Assembly (NCBI GenBank): GCA_963702995.1
Contig: OY969783.1
Location: forward strand, 2,728,001-2,792,000
Source of the DNA: MFD04580-c1 sp963702995
GTDB lineage: Bacteria; Planctomycetota; Phycisphaerae; Tepidisphaerales; Tepidisphaeraceae
DNA: 64,000 nt
Direction of reading: 5' to 3'
Each line of letters begins with the position of its first letter. Position 1 is the stretch's first letter. The notes under the pieces were generated by a model. The model was not told the DNA's origin. It saw only the letters and a program-made list of their open reading frames with translations, and did no database searches. Below, one piece after another: positions 1 through 8,747 of the stretch. The position numbers were made by a program, and so were the translations under genes.

Positions 1-341
1 AGCGGACGCGGTCCACCACGTGCTGAACGAGCGGCCGCCCCGTATCAGCGGCGAGAATTTTGGCTGGGAACCGGGTCGATCCGAAGCGGGCAGGAATGAC
101 AACGGTCGCTGCAGCCAAAGCCGAACCTCACACCGAACGGTCAACTTCGAACTGCCCGAGGAACTTACAGCCCGACGGTTCATGTGTCAAAGAAAGTTAG
201 ATCTGTAATAATATTGGATCGCGCGTGGATCCACCCCTTCCGGGGTGAACCCCGGCGCGCGATCGCGGCCTACACGGTATGCCTCTGGTTCAGTTGAACT
301 TGCGCGCGCGGCGGCGTTCGCGACAGAGACGGGAGATTTTC
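1..341. other. left-edge region without a recognisable gene
   Basis: Open frames here are short and unlike any family I recognise. The stretch ends in the ribosome binding site of the LolA-like gene. Nothing else is seen. Confidence 0.5.
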
Positions 342-1144
342 ATGCGGCCACGTTTGATGTTGCTTCTGGTTGTCCTGTCGGTCACGCTCACTCGCGGCGT
401 GGCGGCCGCCCCCGTCGCGGCCCCGCTTGCACCGGCGACGCCGCCGTCGTCTCTTTCTGGCGAATCTTCAGTTGACGACGTGCTGGACGCCCTCGACGCA
501 CGCGGCCGCTCACTCGACGCCTTCTCGGCCAAAGTCACCCTGACGGAAACCGACGAAGCGACCCAGCTTTCCTCCACCCGCACCGGCTCAATCACATTTC
601 AGCGCAAGGCGGGCGACGACGCCCGCATGCGGATCACCCTCGACCAGCGCGTGGAACCGAAGAAGATCTTCGCCGAGAAGATCGAATACCTGCTCGACAA
701 CGGCTGGCTGGTGGACCGCGACTACCAGAAGCGGATCGAGGTGCGTCGCCAGGTCGTCAAGCCGGGCGCAAGATAAATCTGCTGAAGCTGGGCGAAGGCC
801 CCTTCCCTCTCCCGATCGGGCAGAAGAAGGAAGATGTCAAAAAGCTGTTCGACGTCCAGAAGCTGAAGCCGGCGAAGGACGACCCTGCGGGGAGCGTCCA
901 CGTCCTCCTGAAGCCAATCAAAGGGACGCAGTTTGCGCGGCGGTTCAGCATGATCGACGTCTGGGTCGAGCCAAAAACGGCGATGCCCGTCCGGATCGAC
1001 ACACTCGACGGCAACCGCGTGACGACGCGCAGCACGACGCTCGGGGATCTGGCGGTGAACCCGCCGCTGAAGGAGGCCAGCTTCAAGCTCGACCCGATCC
1101 CCGAGGATAAGTGGAACGTCCACGACGAGCCGTTTAAGGAGTGA
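342..1144 (+). CDS. LolA-like outer-membrane lipoprotein carrier domain protein (one frameshift)
   Basis: Start ATG at 342 follows GGGAG at 331-335. The first ~25 residues are a signal peptide (MRPRLMLLLVVLSVTLTRG, then an Ala-rich cleavage zone), so the product is exported. The body is a LolA-type beta-barrel half: FSAKVTLTETD, later GEGPFPLPIGQKKEDV, and WVEPKTAMPVRIDT, the last part typical of planctomycete LolA-like proteins thought to shuttle or bind lipoproteins or lipid. The frame opened at 342 stops at 776, but the next frame continues at once with RKINLLKLGEGPFPLP. One missing base near 750-770 explains this; restoring it gives 267 residues. Convergent with the aminotransferase downstream. 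Family assignment fairly secure, substrate not known. Confidence 0.7.
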
Positions 1145-1457
1145 CGTCGCGGGCCATTTGAATCGTATCGCGGCCCCCTTCGCCATCGGTCAACGTACCG
1201 CGTCGCGCGATACGTGGCCCACCGAGCGAATTAGGTTGTCGAGACGGGCCGGGCCCGTGCGCGTTGATAATCAAAAAACCCAGCAGTGCGATGACGCACG
1301 AGGCCTTCCACAGCAGCAGCCATAGCGCTCCCGCCAAATGAGCTGTGCGTGAAGAGTTGCCTCCGAGGACGCTTTCCCGGTCCCTCGCTCCCGGTGTACC
1401 GGAGGGAGAGGGGACCAGGAAAGCGCCTCATGCTGCACAGTCCTTAAGGCCCGACCG
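1145..1457. other. convergent intergenic gap
   Basis: Lies between two convergent genes. It holds the long inverted repeat at 1368-1427 and a short hydrophobic reading frame on the minus strand (1134-1337) that I do not accept as a gene. Confidence 0.5.
1368..1427. repeat. palindrome, family F (possible bidirectional terminator)
   Basis: Arms of about 28 bases (GACGCTTTCCCGGTCCC... and its near-complement ...GGGACCAGGAAAGCGCC) meet at a tiny GTGTAC centre. It sits between two convergent genes, so it could end transcription from both sides. It has no T-run and resembles the palindromes at 35770, 44984, 59958 and 60046, so it may simply be a dispersed repeat. Confidence 0.5.
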
Positions 1458-2786
1458 TCACCGGGGCTCGGCGATGTCTCCCGGCCCGGCTGCGACCGCA
1501 ATCTGCCCGGCGGGCGCGGCGGCCGCCTCGGTCAGCTCGGCCGCCGGAACGGCCCCGGCCGTCGGCCGCTTCGCCTTGGCGACACGGGGGACCAAAGCAC
1601 GCTCAAGGTTGCTCATCGCCTGGCGCAGCCGCTGGTCGTTCTCGACCAGCGCGATCCGGACGAACCCCTCGCCGTGCTCGCCGAAGGCGCGGCCGGGCGA
1701 CAGGGCGACTTCCGCCTCGTCCATCATCCGGAGGCAGAACTCGATCGTGTCTTCCCCCTCTTTGTAATGGTGCGGGTTGATCCTGGCCCAGACGAACATG
1801 CTGGCCCGCGGCCGCTCGTAGGTCCAGCCGAGCCGGTCGAGCCCGCGGCAGACGATGTCGCGACGTTCGGCGTACAGCTTAGACTGCGCTTCGGGCGTGT
1901 TCCCGCATTCGCGCATGGCGATCACGCTGGCGATCTGCACGGCCTGGAACATGCCGTAGTCGTAGTAGCCCTTGATCGTCGCCAGCGCCTTAACCATCTC
2001 CGAGTTGCCGCAGCAGAAGCCGACGCGCCAGCCGGCCATGTTGTAGCTCTTGGACATCGTCGTGAACTCGACGCCCAGGTCTTTGGAGCCGGGTGCGGCG
2101 AGGAAGCTGGGGGCCTTGTACCCGTCGAAGTTGATTTCGCCATAGGCGAAGTCGCTGATGATCATCACGCCATGGCGGCGGCACATCTCGATCGCCTTTT
2201 CCCAGAACCACGGCTCGATCGTCAGGGCGGTCGGGTTGTGCGGATAGTTCAGGATCAGGAGCTTGGGCGTGGGGTAGAGCTCGGAGATCGTCTTTTCGAT
2301 CCGGTCGAGGAACGCCTGATCATTCCCCAGGGGCACGCGGATAACGTTCGCGCCCGCCATCGCGACAGCGTAGATATGGATCGGGAACGCCGGGTCGCCG
2401 ACGACGGCGGTGTCCCCCGGGCCAAGCATCGCCAGGCAGAGGTGGCTGAACCCTTCTTTCGACCCGATCGTGGCGACCACCTCGGTATCGGGGTCAAGAT
2501 CAACCCCGTACTTGTCCTTGTACTTCTTGGCCACTTCGCGGCGCAGGGCGGGGATGCCCTTGCCATCGCTGGTGTAGCGGTGGTTGCGCGGGTCGCGGGC
2601 CGCCTCGGCGAGCTTATCGACCACGCAGTCAGGCGTCGGGTCGGTGGGGTTGCCCATCCCCAGATCGATCATGTCGATCCCGGCGACACGCTTGTCATAC
2701 TTCATCTTGTTGATCCGCCCGAACAAATAGGGTGGAAGGCGGGCGATACGGGCGGAAACGTCAATCTTGAACGGTTGCTGGCTCAT
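1458..2786 (-). CDS. alaC: class I/II aminotransferase, AlaC/LL-DAP aminotransferase-like
   Basis: A PLP fold-type I aminotransferase of 442 residues. Visible signatures: DLGMGNPTDPTPD near residue 41, YTSDGKGIPALR, NYPHNPTA near 180 with the substrate Asn, SDFAYGEI, the PLP lysine in TTMSKSYNMAGWRVGF at about K246, and the C-terminal FVRIALVEN arginine. These match the alanine-synthesising AlaC group (glutamate-pyruvate aminotransferase) better than aspartate aminotransferases, though LL-diaminopimelate aminotransferases are close. The last ~45 residues are an Ala/Pro-rich tail not needed for the fold. Cytoplasmic amino-acid metabolism. Frame intact. Exact substrate is inferred from motif resemblance only. 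Confidence 0.85.
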   Translation of the reverse strand: MSQQPFKIDVSARIARLPPYLFGRINKMKYDKRVAGIDMIDLGMGNPTDPTPDCVVDKLAEAARDPRNHRYTSDGKGIPALRREVAKKYKDKYGVDLDPDTEVVATIGSKEGFSHLCLAMLGPGDTAVVGDPAFPIHIYAVAMAGANVIRVPLGNDQAFLDRIEKTISELYPTPKLLILNYPHNPTALTIEPWFWEKAIEMCRRHGVMIISDFAYGEINFDGYKAPSFLAAPGSKDLGVEFTTMSKSYNMAGWRVGFCCGNSEMVKALATIKGYYDYGMFQAVQIASVIAMRECGNTPEAQSKLYAERRDIVCRGLDRLGWTYERPRASMFVWARINPHHYKEGEDTIEFCLRMMDEAEVALSPGRAFGEHGEGFVRIALVENDQRLRQAMSNLERALVPRVAKAKRPTAGAVPAAELTEAAAAPAGQIAVAAGPGDIAEPR

Positions 2787-3111
2787 GGGAAGCTCAATGG
2801 GTTTCGTCGATCCACCGGAAAACGATCGTCAGAGCCGAGCGAAAGGTCGGTCACGCATGACCGGGTTCCGCCCGCCATCCGAGCGAGTCTTCAGGCGCAC
2901 CGAACGGACAGGTTTCGAAGGCGGTCAGATTCTAGCACTTGCCGGGCAAGCCACACGGGCCCGCGGGTACGCAAATCCGGGGGCCTGGGGCGGCAAGGGG
3001 CGAAAGCGTCACTTCGGGCGCCACGCCGCGGCCGCCCTCTGACGGCTTTATTGAACGATTGCAATCGATGGGGTGCCGCGGGGTCGCGAGGCTTAGGGAA
3101 TGACCCCACGG
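2787..3111. other. intergenic gap
   Basis: Between two minus-strand genes. I see no gene, clear terminator or repeat; it probably holds the promoter of the aminotransferase gene. Confidence 0.4.
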
Positions 3112-4566
3112 CTACCTAGCCGATGCCGCGGGGCGCGTGCCCGACGGGGCAGCGGGTCGCGCGGGGGCGGCCGGTGCGGGAGTCACCGGCGCCGGAGTCA
3201 CCGGCGCCGGAATCGCCGGTGTAGGACTCGCCGGTGTAGGACTCACCGGAGGCGTGGCAGGGGCCGGTTGGGTCGCCGGTGGCGCGGGCACGGGCGCCGC
3301 CGGGCGCGTGGCCGGCTGGCTGCTCGCCCCGGGATGGAGAAGCCGGATGCGCTCCTTCTCCATGTCCATTTCTTTGAGTGCCTCTTCCTTCGACCGGACC
3401 TGGGCTTCACGCGCCTTCAGGCGGTCGGTGAACTGCTGGCGGACCACCGGGTCATTGATCTTCAGCGACAGCCGTGCCGTCTCGGCGATCTTCTCGCGCA
3501 GCCCCAGCACCAGGGCCTGAGTGAACTGGGCAGCCATTTCCCGCTGCAGGATCTCGCGCTGGTCGGCATACTTCACGGCCTTGGGCATGATCCGCTCTTC
3601 GAGGCGGATGATGTGGTAGGTGTTATCCGCATTCACCAGGTCCGAGACCTGCCCAACCTTCAGTCCGAACGCGACGTCGCGAAACTGCTTGGGGTATCGC
3701 GGGTCTTCGCGGCCGAAGGGCGTCAGGTCGCCCCCCAGCACCCGCGACTGGGTATTGGTGCTCATCTGCTTGGCGACATCCTCGAACTTCTCACCGGCCG
3801 CCAGACGCCGAAGGGCCTCGAAGCTGTCGGTCGGGCGCGCCAACTGGATGTGCCGAACGTGGACCTGCTCGCCATACCGCTCGCCGAAGCGCTTCTGGAG
3901 CAACTCCTCGGTGATCCTTCCTTTGGCGACTGGCTCAACCGCCTTGCGGAGGTACGCGTTGGTCTTCAGGACCAGGTCAAACTCGGCCTCGGTCACGTTT
4001 TGCTGGCGATAGAACTGCTCGAGCAGCGACTTGTGCTGCTGCTGCATCTCTTCTCGCAGCGCCGCGACCTGCTTGGTCTGCTTGTTTTTGTCCGCTTCAT
4101 CGATCTTGTCCTGGAGGCGCTCGTCGGCTTCGTGGAAGAGCTTGTCGAGCGTCTGATCGCGTTCGGCACGGAAATCTTCGGGGCTGACCGTGACCTTGGC
4201 CTCGTCGGCGATCTGCTTTGCCAGCGCAAGTTGGACGACGTCCAGCAGGATGTTCAACCCGCGCGCCTCAATGAGCGGCCGCAGGACGTCGTCGGCAGGG
4301 ATGGACAGGCCGTTGACGGTGGCGAACGTCCCACCGACATACACCTTGTCCGGCGGGAACACGAGCCCCGTAGGCTGAGCCGGCGGGACAGGGGCCGCAT
4401 TGATCATGCCGCCGCCCGGCGATCGAACGGCCGTCGGCGTCGTGGGGGGCGGGGGCGTGAGTTGCGTGTCACCCTCGCGCCCGCTGCCGGTCGCACCACC
4501 CGACGTGGCGGCGCACCCCGTCGTAAGAAGCACGCTTAAACAAAACCCGGCGATCAACGTTTTCAA
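3112..4566 (-). CDS. lipoprotein peptidyl-prolyl isomerase, PpiC/SurA-like
   Basis: 484 residues. MKTLIAGFCLSVLLTTGC is a lipoprotein signal with the lipobox cysteine at about residue 18, so the protein should be membrane-anchored outside the cytoplasm. A SurA-like N-terminal helical segment (~75-215, with long charged helices such as QKRFGERYGE) is followed by a parvulin domain (~215-310): VHVRHIQLA, LGGDLTPFGREDPRYPKQF, FGLKVGQVSDLV, YHIIRLEERI. The last ~90 residues are a Pro/Ala/Thr low-complexity tail encoded by 15-bp near-repeats around 3180-3250. Likely role: chaperone/prolyl isomerase for exported proteins. The tail length may vary between strains because of the repeats. Confidence 0.85.
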   Translation of the reverse strand: MKTLIAGFCLSVLLTTGCAATSGGATGSGREGDTQLTPPPPTTPTAVRSPGGGMINAAPVPPAQPTGLVFPPDKVYVGGTFATVNGLSIPADDVLRPLIEARGLNILLDVVQLALAKQIADEAKVTVSPEDFRAERDQTLDKLFHEADERLQDKIDEADKNKQTKQVAALREEMQQQHKSLLEQFYRQQNVTEAEFDLVLKTNAYLRKAVEPVAKGRITEELLQKRFGERYGEQVHVRHIQLARPTDSFEALRRLAAGEKFEDVAKQMSTNTQSRVLGGDLTPFGREDPRYPKQFRDVAFGLKVGQVSDLVNADNTYHIIRLEERIMPKAVKYADQREILQREMAAQFTQALVLGLREKIAETARLSLKINDPVVRQQFTDRLKAREAQVRSKEEALKEMDMEKERIRLLHPGASSQPATRPAAPVPAPPATQPAPATPPVSPTPASPTPAIPAPVTPAPVTPAPAAPARPAAPSGTRPAASAR

Positions 4567-4756
4567 AGGACAAGCTCCACCGATCGGCCTACCGCCACAC
4601 CAGCGGGTTGAGTATCCGAATGCTCGGCGCGGGTGTCAAGTTGAGCTGGCCGGCCATCGCCCCGCCCTCGCCGTGGCCGCCGCTTCCGTCAACTTGCTGG
4701 CTCGGTTAACGTTACGTGGGCGTTCAGGGCCTCTCTTCTTCAGCGAAGGACCGTCG

Positions 4757-5754
4757 ATGCGAAGCCTCCTTGCCCGAGTGACCTGTCGCCCCCTCCTGCT
4801 CGCCGTGACGCTGCTCACCTCGCTGTCGCCGATCGGCTCCGCGACCCGCGGCGCGGCCGCGAAGCCGACCCAGGAACCGCTGGTCGTCGCCTGGCCGGCC
4901 AGCGCGCCCGCGCCGAGCGGGCGCTGATCGTCAGCATCGACGGGCTGCGGCCGGATGTGCTGCTCCTGGGCAACACCCCCCGCCTGCACGAGCTCATCCG
5001 ATCCGGCTCTCACACCTTCTGGGCGAAGACGACCGAACTTTCCGTCACGCTCCCGTCGCACACGAGCATGCTGACCGGCGTCACGCCCGATCGCCACGGG
5101 ATTACCTGGAACTCCGAATCCCACGCCACCGAGTACCCCCGCTTCCCAACGATCTTCGAAATTGCCAAGCGATCCGGCATCACCTGCGCGCTTGTCGCGG
5201 GAAAGGTCAAATTCAACTGCTTGACCAAAGCCGGCACGATCGACTGGGAGAGCATCGCCGCCAGCGACGATGCCGACGTCGCCCGCCGCGCACTGGAGAT
5301 GATCCACGACCACCACCCGCGGCTGCTGTTCGTCCACTTGCCCGGCGTTGACCACGCCGGCCACGCCAAGGGATGGGGCTCGCCCGAGCAGTTCGCCGCG
5401 GTCGAACAGGCCGACGCCGCCTTCGCCGCTGTGGTTGACGCGTTCCGCGCCGACGCTGCGGCCGCCCCGTTCATCATCGTAACCGCCAACCACGGCGGCC
5501 AAGGCCTCGCCCACGGCCCCAACGACCCCCGCAGCCGCACGATCCCCTGGATCGCCGCCGGCCCCGGCATCCGCACCAACTACGACCTCACCCGCCAGGC
5601 CGCCTTAAACGTCAACACCGAAGACACCTTCGCGACGACCTGCGCCATGCTCGGCCTGAAGCCCGACCCGGGCCTCGATGGAAAGCCCGTCGCTCAGATC
5701 CTCGTGCCGGCCGAGAACCTCATGCACGAAGTCCCGGCCGACTCGGCGAAGTGA
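4757..5754 (+). CDS. secreted alkaline-phosphatase-superfamily phosphodiesterase (one frameshift)
   Basis: ATG at 4757 has AAGGA about 7 bases upstream and begins a signal peptide (MRSLLARVTCRPLLLAVTLL). The first frame runs into a stop at 4927, while the neighbouring frame carries RAERALIVSIDGLRPDVLLL onward. One lost base near 4880-4910 joins them into 332 residues. Type I phosphodiesterase/nucleotide pyrophosphatase features: SIDGLRPD (metal Asp), TLPSHTSMLTGVTPDRHG with the nucleophile Thr/Ser, HLPGVDHAGH (metal ligands) and VTANHGG near the C terminus. The last motif normally reads DHG; here the Asp is Asn. Followed 34 bp later by ispD. Substrate unknown; presumably periplasmic phosphate esters. 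Confidence 0.8.
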
Positions 5755-5788
5755 TCACGATGAACCTGTAGGGGTCTGAACATCACCC

Positions 5789-6501
5789 ATGCCCCCATTT
5801 GCCCTGATTCTTCCGGCCGCCGGCCGCTCTGTCCGCTACGGTGGCGGGCGCAACAAGCTGCTTGAGACGCTCGCCGGCGAACTGGTGCTACGACGCTCCT
5901 TCCGCGCCTTCGCCGAGCGGCCCGACGTCGCGGCCGTCATCGTCGCCACGGCCGACCGGGAGGCCATCCGCTCCGCGCTCGGCATCCCCGCGGCCGCCCG
6001 CGGCGCGATGCCGGTGATCTACTGTGACGGCGGGCCCTCTGCGCCCACAGCGTCTGGAACGCGCTGAAGCAGGTGCCGGAGTCGATCGAGTGGGTCGCGA
6101 TCCACGACGCCGCGCGGCCGCTCGTGTCGGCCGCCTTGATCACGCGGACGCTGGAAGCCGCCGTCCGCCACGGGGCGGCCGTCCCCGCCCTGCCCGTCAC
6201 ACTGACCGTCAAACAGGCCGACGGCCCGCTCCCCGCACGGGTCCAGCGGACGCTCCCCCGCGCCACCCTTTGGGCAATGCAAACCCCCCAGGTCATGCGC
6301 CGCCGTGACCTGCTCGCCGCCTTCGCCGCCTGCCCCATCCCGCTCGATCAGGTGACCGACGATGTGCAGGTACTGGAATTAAACGGCCAGGACGTATGGC
6401 TCGTGGACGGGGAAGAACGAAACCTGAAAATCACGACAGCCATCGATCTGCACATCGCCGAGACAATTCTCGCACGAGATGCCGGCGCCTTACGGGGCTG
6501 A
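5789..6501 (+). CDS. ispD: 2-C-methyl-D-erythritol 4-phosphate cytidylyltransferase (one frameshift)
   Basis: Third step of the MEP isoprenoid pathway: CTP plus methylerythritol phosphate to CDP-methylerythritol. The N-terminal nucleotide loop is LPAAGRSVRYGGGRNKLL, followed by CDGG, IHDAARPLVS, TLWAMQTPQVMRR and the D-D-V-Q segment DQVTDDVQVLE, all family hallmarks. The frame opened at 5789 ends at 6067, but the next frame gives AHSVWNALKQVPESIEWV. Restoring a C in ccctct(c)gcgccc at ~6043 produces GGPSRAHSVWNALKQ and a 237-residue protein, the normal size. Every catalytic motif is intact, so the indel looks like a sequence error and not decay. Confidence 0.88.
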
Positions 6502-6550
6502 CGCATCGGCTACTCGTATGCCGCTCGTCCCTCGCGTGCGCCTTTCATCC

Positions 6551-6722
6551 GAAGAGAAAGTGAACGCCAAGACGCCAAGTGCGCCAAGGAAGAGCCAAGA
6601 GAGCGCATCTTATTGAGGTCGCGCCCCAAGAGATTCAGGCTCCATCGCGCAGACCTACGCCTTCGCCTCCTTGGCGCTCTTCCCCTTGGCGGCCTTGGCG
6701 ACTTGGCGTTCAATTTTCTTCC
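6551..6722. repeat. inverted repeat family D (ACGCCAAG type) overlapping the 3' end of tag
   Basis: Left arm 6551-6600 (GTGAACGCCAAGACGCCAAG...) and right arm about 6667-6722, whose complement reads TTGAACGCCAAGTCGCC..., pair over roughly 50 bases. The loop holds the tag stop codon region. A second copy of the same palindrome is at 24722-24832. Confidence 0.75.
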
Positions 6723-7323
6723 AAGGGCTTGCGGATCCGCTCACCTCGCGAAAATCGCAATGAGGCAGATGATCGTTCACCATTCCGACCGCCTGCATGA
6801 ACGCATAGCAGATCGTCGTGCCGACGAAGTTAAACCCCCGGCGCTTGAGGTCCTTGCTCAGCGCATCCGATTCTTCAGTTCGCGCGGGCACCTGTTTGGC
6901 CGATCCCCACTCCCCCCGCTTCGGCTTGCCGTCGACGAACCGCCAGACGTACGCGTCGAAGCTCCCGAGCTCATGCTGGATGACCAGAAAAGCTTTCGCA
7001 TTGCGCACGGCCGATTCGATTTTCAGCCGGTTCCGGACGATACCCGCGTCACCCATCAGCGACTCAACCTTCGCCTTCCCATACCGGGCGACCTTGGCCG
7101 GCTCGAACCCGTCGAACGCCGCGCGATAGGCCTCCCGCTTTTTCAGGATCGTCTCCCAGCTCAACCCCGCCTGCGCCCCCTCCAGGATGAGGAACTCGAA
7201 CAAAGCCCGGTCGGCATGCACCGGAACCCCCCACTCCGCGTCGTGATACGCGACGCCCAGCGGCGTCGTCGCCCAATCGCACCGGCGAACAAGAGCCGGT
7301 TCTCCCGCTTGCTCATTCAGCAT
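6655..7323 (-). CDS. tag: DNA-3-methyladenine glycosylase I
   Basis: Base-excision repair glycosylase removing 3-methyladenine. Core motifs: RRCDWATTPLGVAYHDAEWG (zinc Cys and the substrate-pocket Trp/Glu), FEFLILEGAQAGLSWETIL, and NDHLPHC, which supplies the other zinc ligands. Length 222, slightly long for the family (about 190). Roughly the last 22 residues (KKIERQVAKAAKGKSAKEAKA) are encoded by the right arm of an ACGCCAAG-type palindrome, so the C terminus appears to be repeat-derived and probably dispensable. The start may be a few codons inside the annotated one, because family members begin just before the RRC motif. Confidence 0.88.
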   Translation of the reverse strand: MLNEQAGEPALVRRCDWATTPLGVAYHDAEWGVPVHADRALFEFLILEGAQAGLSWETILKKREAYRAAFDGFEPAKVARYGKAKVESLMGDAGIVRNRLKIESAVRNAKAFLVIQHELGSFDAYVWRFVDGKPKRGEWGSAKQVPARTEESDALSKDLKRRGFNFVGTTICYAFMQAVGMVNDHLPHCDFREVSGSASPWKKIERQVAKAAKGKSAKEAKA

Positions 7324-7380
7324 TGGGCATTTCCCGCATTCAGCATTCCCGATTCAGCGTTCAGCGTTCAGCATTTCTGC
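7316..7380. repeat. short ATTCAGCATT-type direct repeats
   Basis: Five to six imperfect copies of ATTCAGC(A/G)TT lie between the tag start and the end of the next minus-strand gene. Simple intergenic repeat of unknown role. Confidence 0.6.
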
Positions 7381-7387
7381 CCACCCT

Positions 7388-8032
7388 TCATACCCTGATC
7401 GTTCCTTTCGACGCTTCGTCGCTCGGGTCATCCTCGTAAAACGACTCGTCGCTGACGACGCCCGGGTCATCCAGGGAATCGCGGCCCTCGGGGAGGCCCA
7501 TCTCGGCGCCGTCGGAATTGAGGGCGTGGATCTCCAGCGTTCCGTCCTCGGGGTAGAGGACGACCTTCCGCACCCAGATCTCCCCATCCGGCGATGGGCC
7601 GAGCGTGCAATCCACTTTCTTCTTGCCGTCCACCCAGACAATCAGTCGGCTGCTGAACGCATCGCCGTACTCTCCCTCGTGAGTCGGCGGCTGGATGACG
7701 ATCAGGGTCTTGATCGTCCGGTCCCCCTGGGATTCGCTCCGGCGGTAAATGTGCGGCTTCTCCTCGTCCACGCAGGCGAAGACACCCTTCTCCGCCAACT
7801 CCGGCGCATGGTCCTTCAGGTACTGGACGCGCTTCAACCCGCGGACCTGATTGTCGGTGATCGAGATCTGCCCCAGCTCGGGAGCGGATCGGTACTCAAA
7901 GAACCCCGCGTCCGCCGGCTGGTTGACCTCCGGCGGCAGGTCTTCCTTGGGCGACGGTGGCGCTTTGGCGGCGACCGCGCACGATGCCATGCAGAGTGAG
8001 ATCAGGGCGACGCAGCGGAGCTTGTGAGCCAT
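7388..8032 (-). CDS. secreted protein of unknown function
   Basis: Start ATG at 8032 chosen because GAAGGAC lies about 6 bases upstream and the frame then opens with a signal peptide (MAHKLRCVALISLCMASCAVAA). The longer frame upstream has neither. A cysteine at the end of the hydrophobic stretch could be a lipobox, but the site is weak. The mature ~190 residues are acidic and Pro/Asp-rich at the C terminus, with a central beta-rich part (IKTLIVIQPPTHEGEYGD, SSRLIVWVDGKKKVDCTLG). I do not recognise the family. Located between tag and purE on the same strand. Confidence 0.65.
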   Translation of the reverse strand: MAHKLRCVALISLCMASCAVAAKAPPSPKEDLPPEVNQPADAGFFEYRSAPELGQISITDNQVRGLKRVQYLKDHAPELAEKGVFACVDEEKPHIYRRSESQGDRTIKTLIVIQPPTHEGEYGDAFSSRLIVWVDGKKKVDCTLGPSPDGEIWVRKVVLYPEDGTLEIHALNSDGAEMGLPEGRDSLDDPGVVSDESFYEDDPSDEASKGTIRV

Positions 8033-8125
8033 AAGAGTCCTTCGCGTTCTCGCTCGGCCGTTAATGGCTACCCAAGGCCGACCCCGATGACCCACGCCTG
8101 GCGAGACTTGCGGGAACGGCGAGGG

Positions 8126-8623
8126 TCATGGCAAAGCGTCACCCAGCACGGCCTGAGTCTGGTCGTCCCGATGTCGTCTTAGACGCTCGCGAAATTCAGG
8201 CCGGCCGATTGCGAGGATCGCTACGGCAAGCAGCGCGGCGTTCACCGCGCCGGCTTTGCCGATCGCAAGGGTTCCGACCGGGATGCCCGCCGGCATCTGC
8301 ACGATCGACAACAGCGAGTCCATCCCCTGCAAGGCGGCGCTCTGAACCGGGACGCCCAGCACGGGCAGGATGGTCTGCGCGGCGACCATGCCCGGAAGAT
8401 GGGCCGCCCCGCCGGCGCCGGCAATGATGACGGCGATGCCCCGTTCCTCGGCCGCCTGGGCGAACTCTCGCAGCAATTCAGGCGTCCGGTGGGCCGAGAC
8501 GATCCGCCGTTCAAACGGAACCCCAAGCGTGTCGAGCGTCGCGCACGCGTGTGAAAGGGTCTCCCAGTCGGACTTGCTGCCCATGACAACGGAGACCAGT
8601 GGAGTGGGGGTCTGTGCGGCCAT
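8126..8623 (-). CDS. purE: N5-carboxyaminoimidazole ribonucleotide mutase
   Basis: Class I PurE of de novo purine synthesis, converting N5-CAIR to CAIR. 165 residues, standard size. Signatures: VVMGSKSDWETL at the N terminus (phosphate-binding Ser), RIVSAHRTPE with the catalytic His, IAGAGGAAHLPGMVAA, and GVPVQSAALQGMDSLLSIVQMPAGIPV. No PurK partner is visible in the window. The other purine gene here, guaA, is unlinked. Confidence 0.95.
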   Translation of the reverse strand: MAAQTPTPLVSVVMGSKSDWETLSHACATLDTLGVPFERRIVSAHRTPELLREFAQAAEERGIAVIIAGAGGAAHLPGMVAAQTILPVLGVPVQSAALQGMDSLLSIVQMPAGIPVGTLAIGKAGAVNAALLAVAILAIGRPEFRERLRRHRDDQTQAVLGDALP

Positions 8624-8747
8624 ACCGTGTTTCGCGGCCCGAACCGATCGGGGCGGAGAGGGACCCGCCGCCGCGATCCATTTCTTAATGTTTTGAGTCG
8701 CCGAACCCTCTTCCAGTTCCCGCCGACGATCCTAACATACGTCGCTG

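Noticed and set aside
1134..1337. 67-codon minus-strand frame with a hydrophobic N terminus
   Set aside because: It overlaps the lolA 3' end, lacks a ribosome binding site, and its second half is basic low-complexity sequence.
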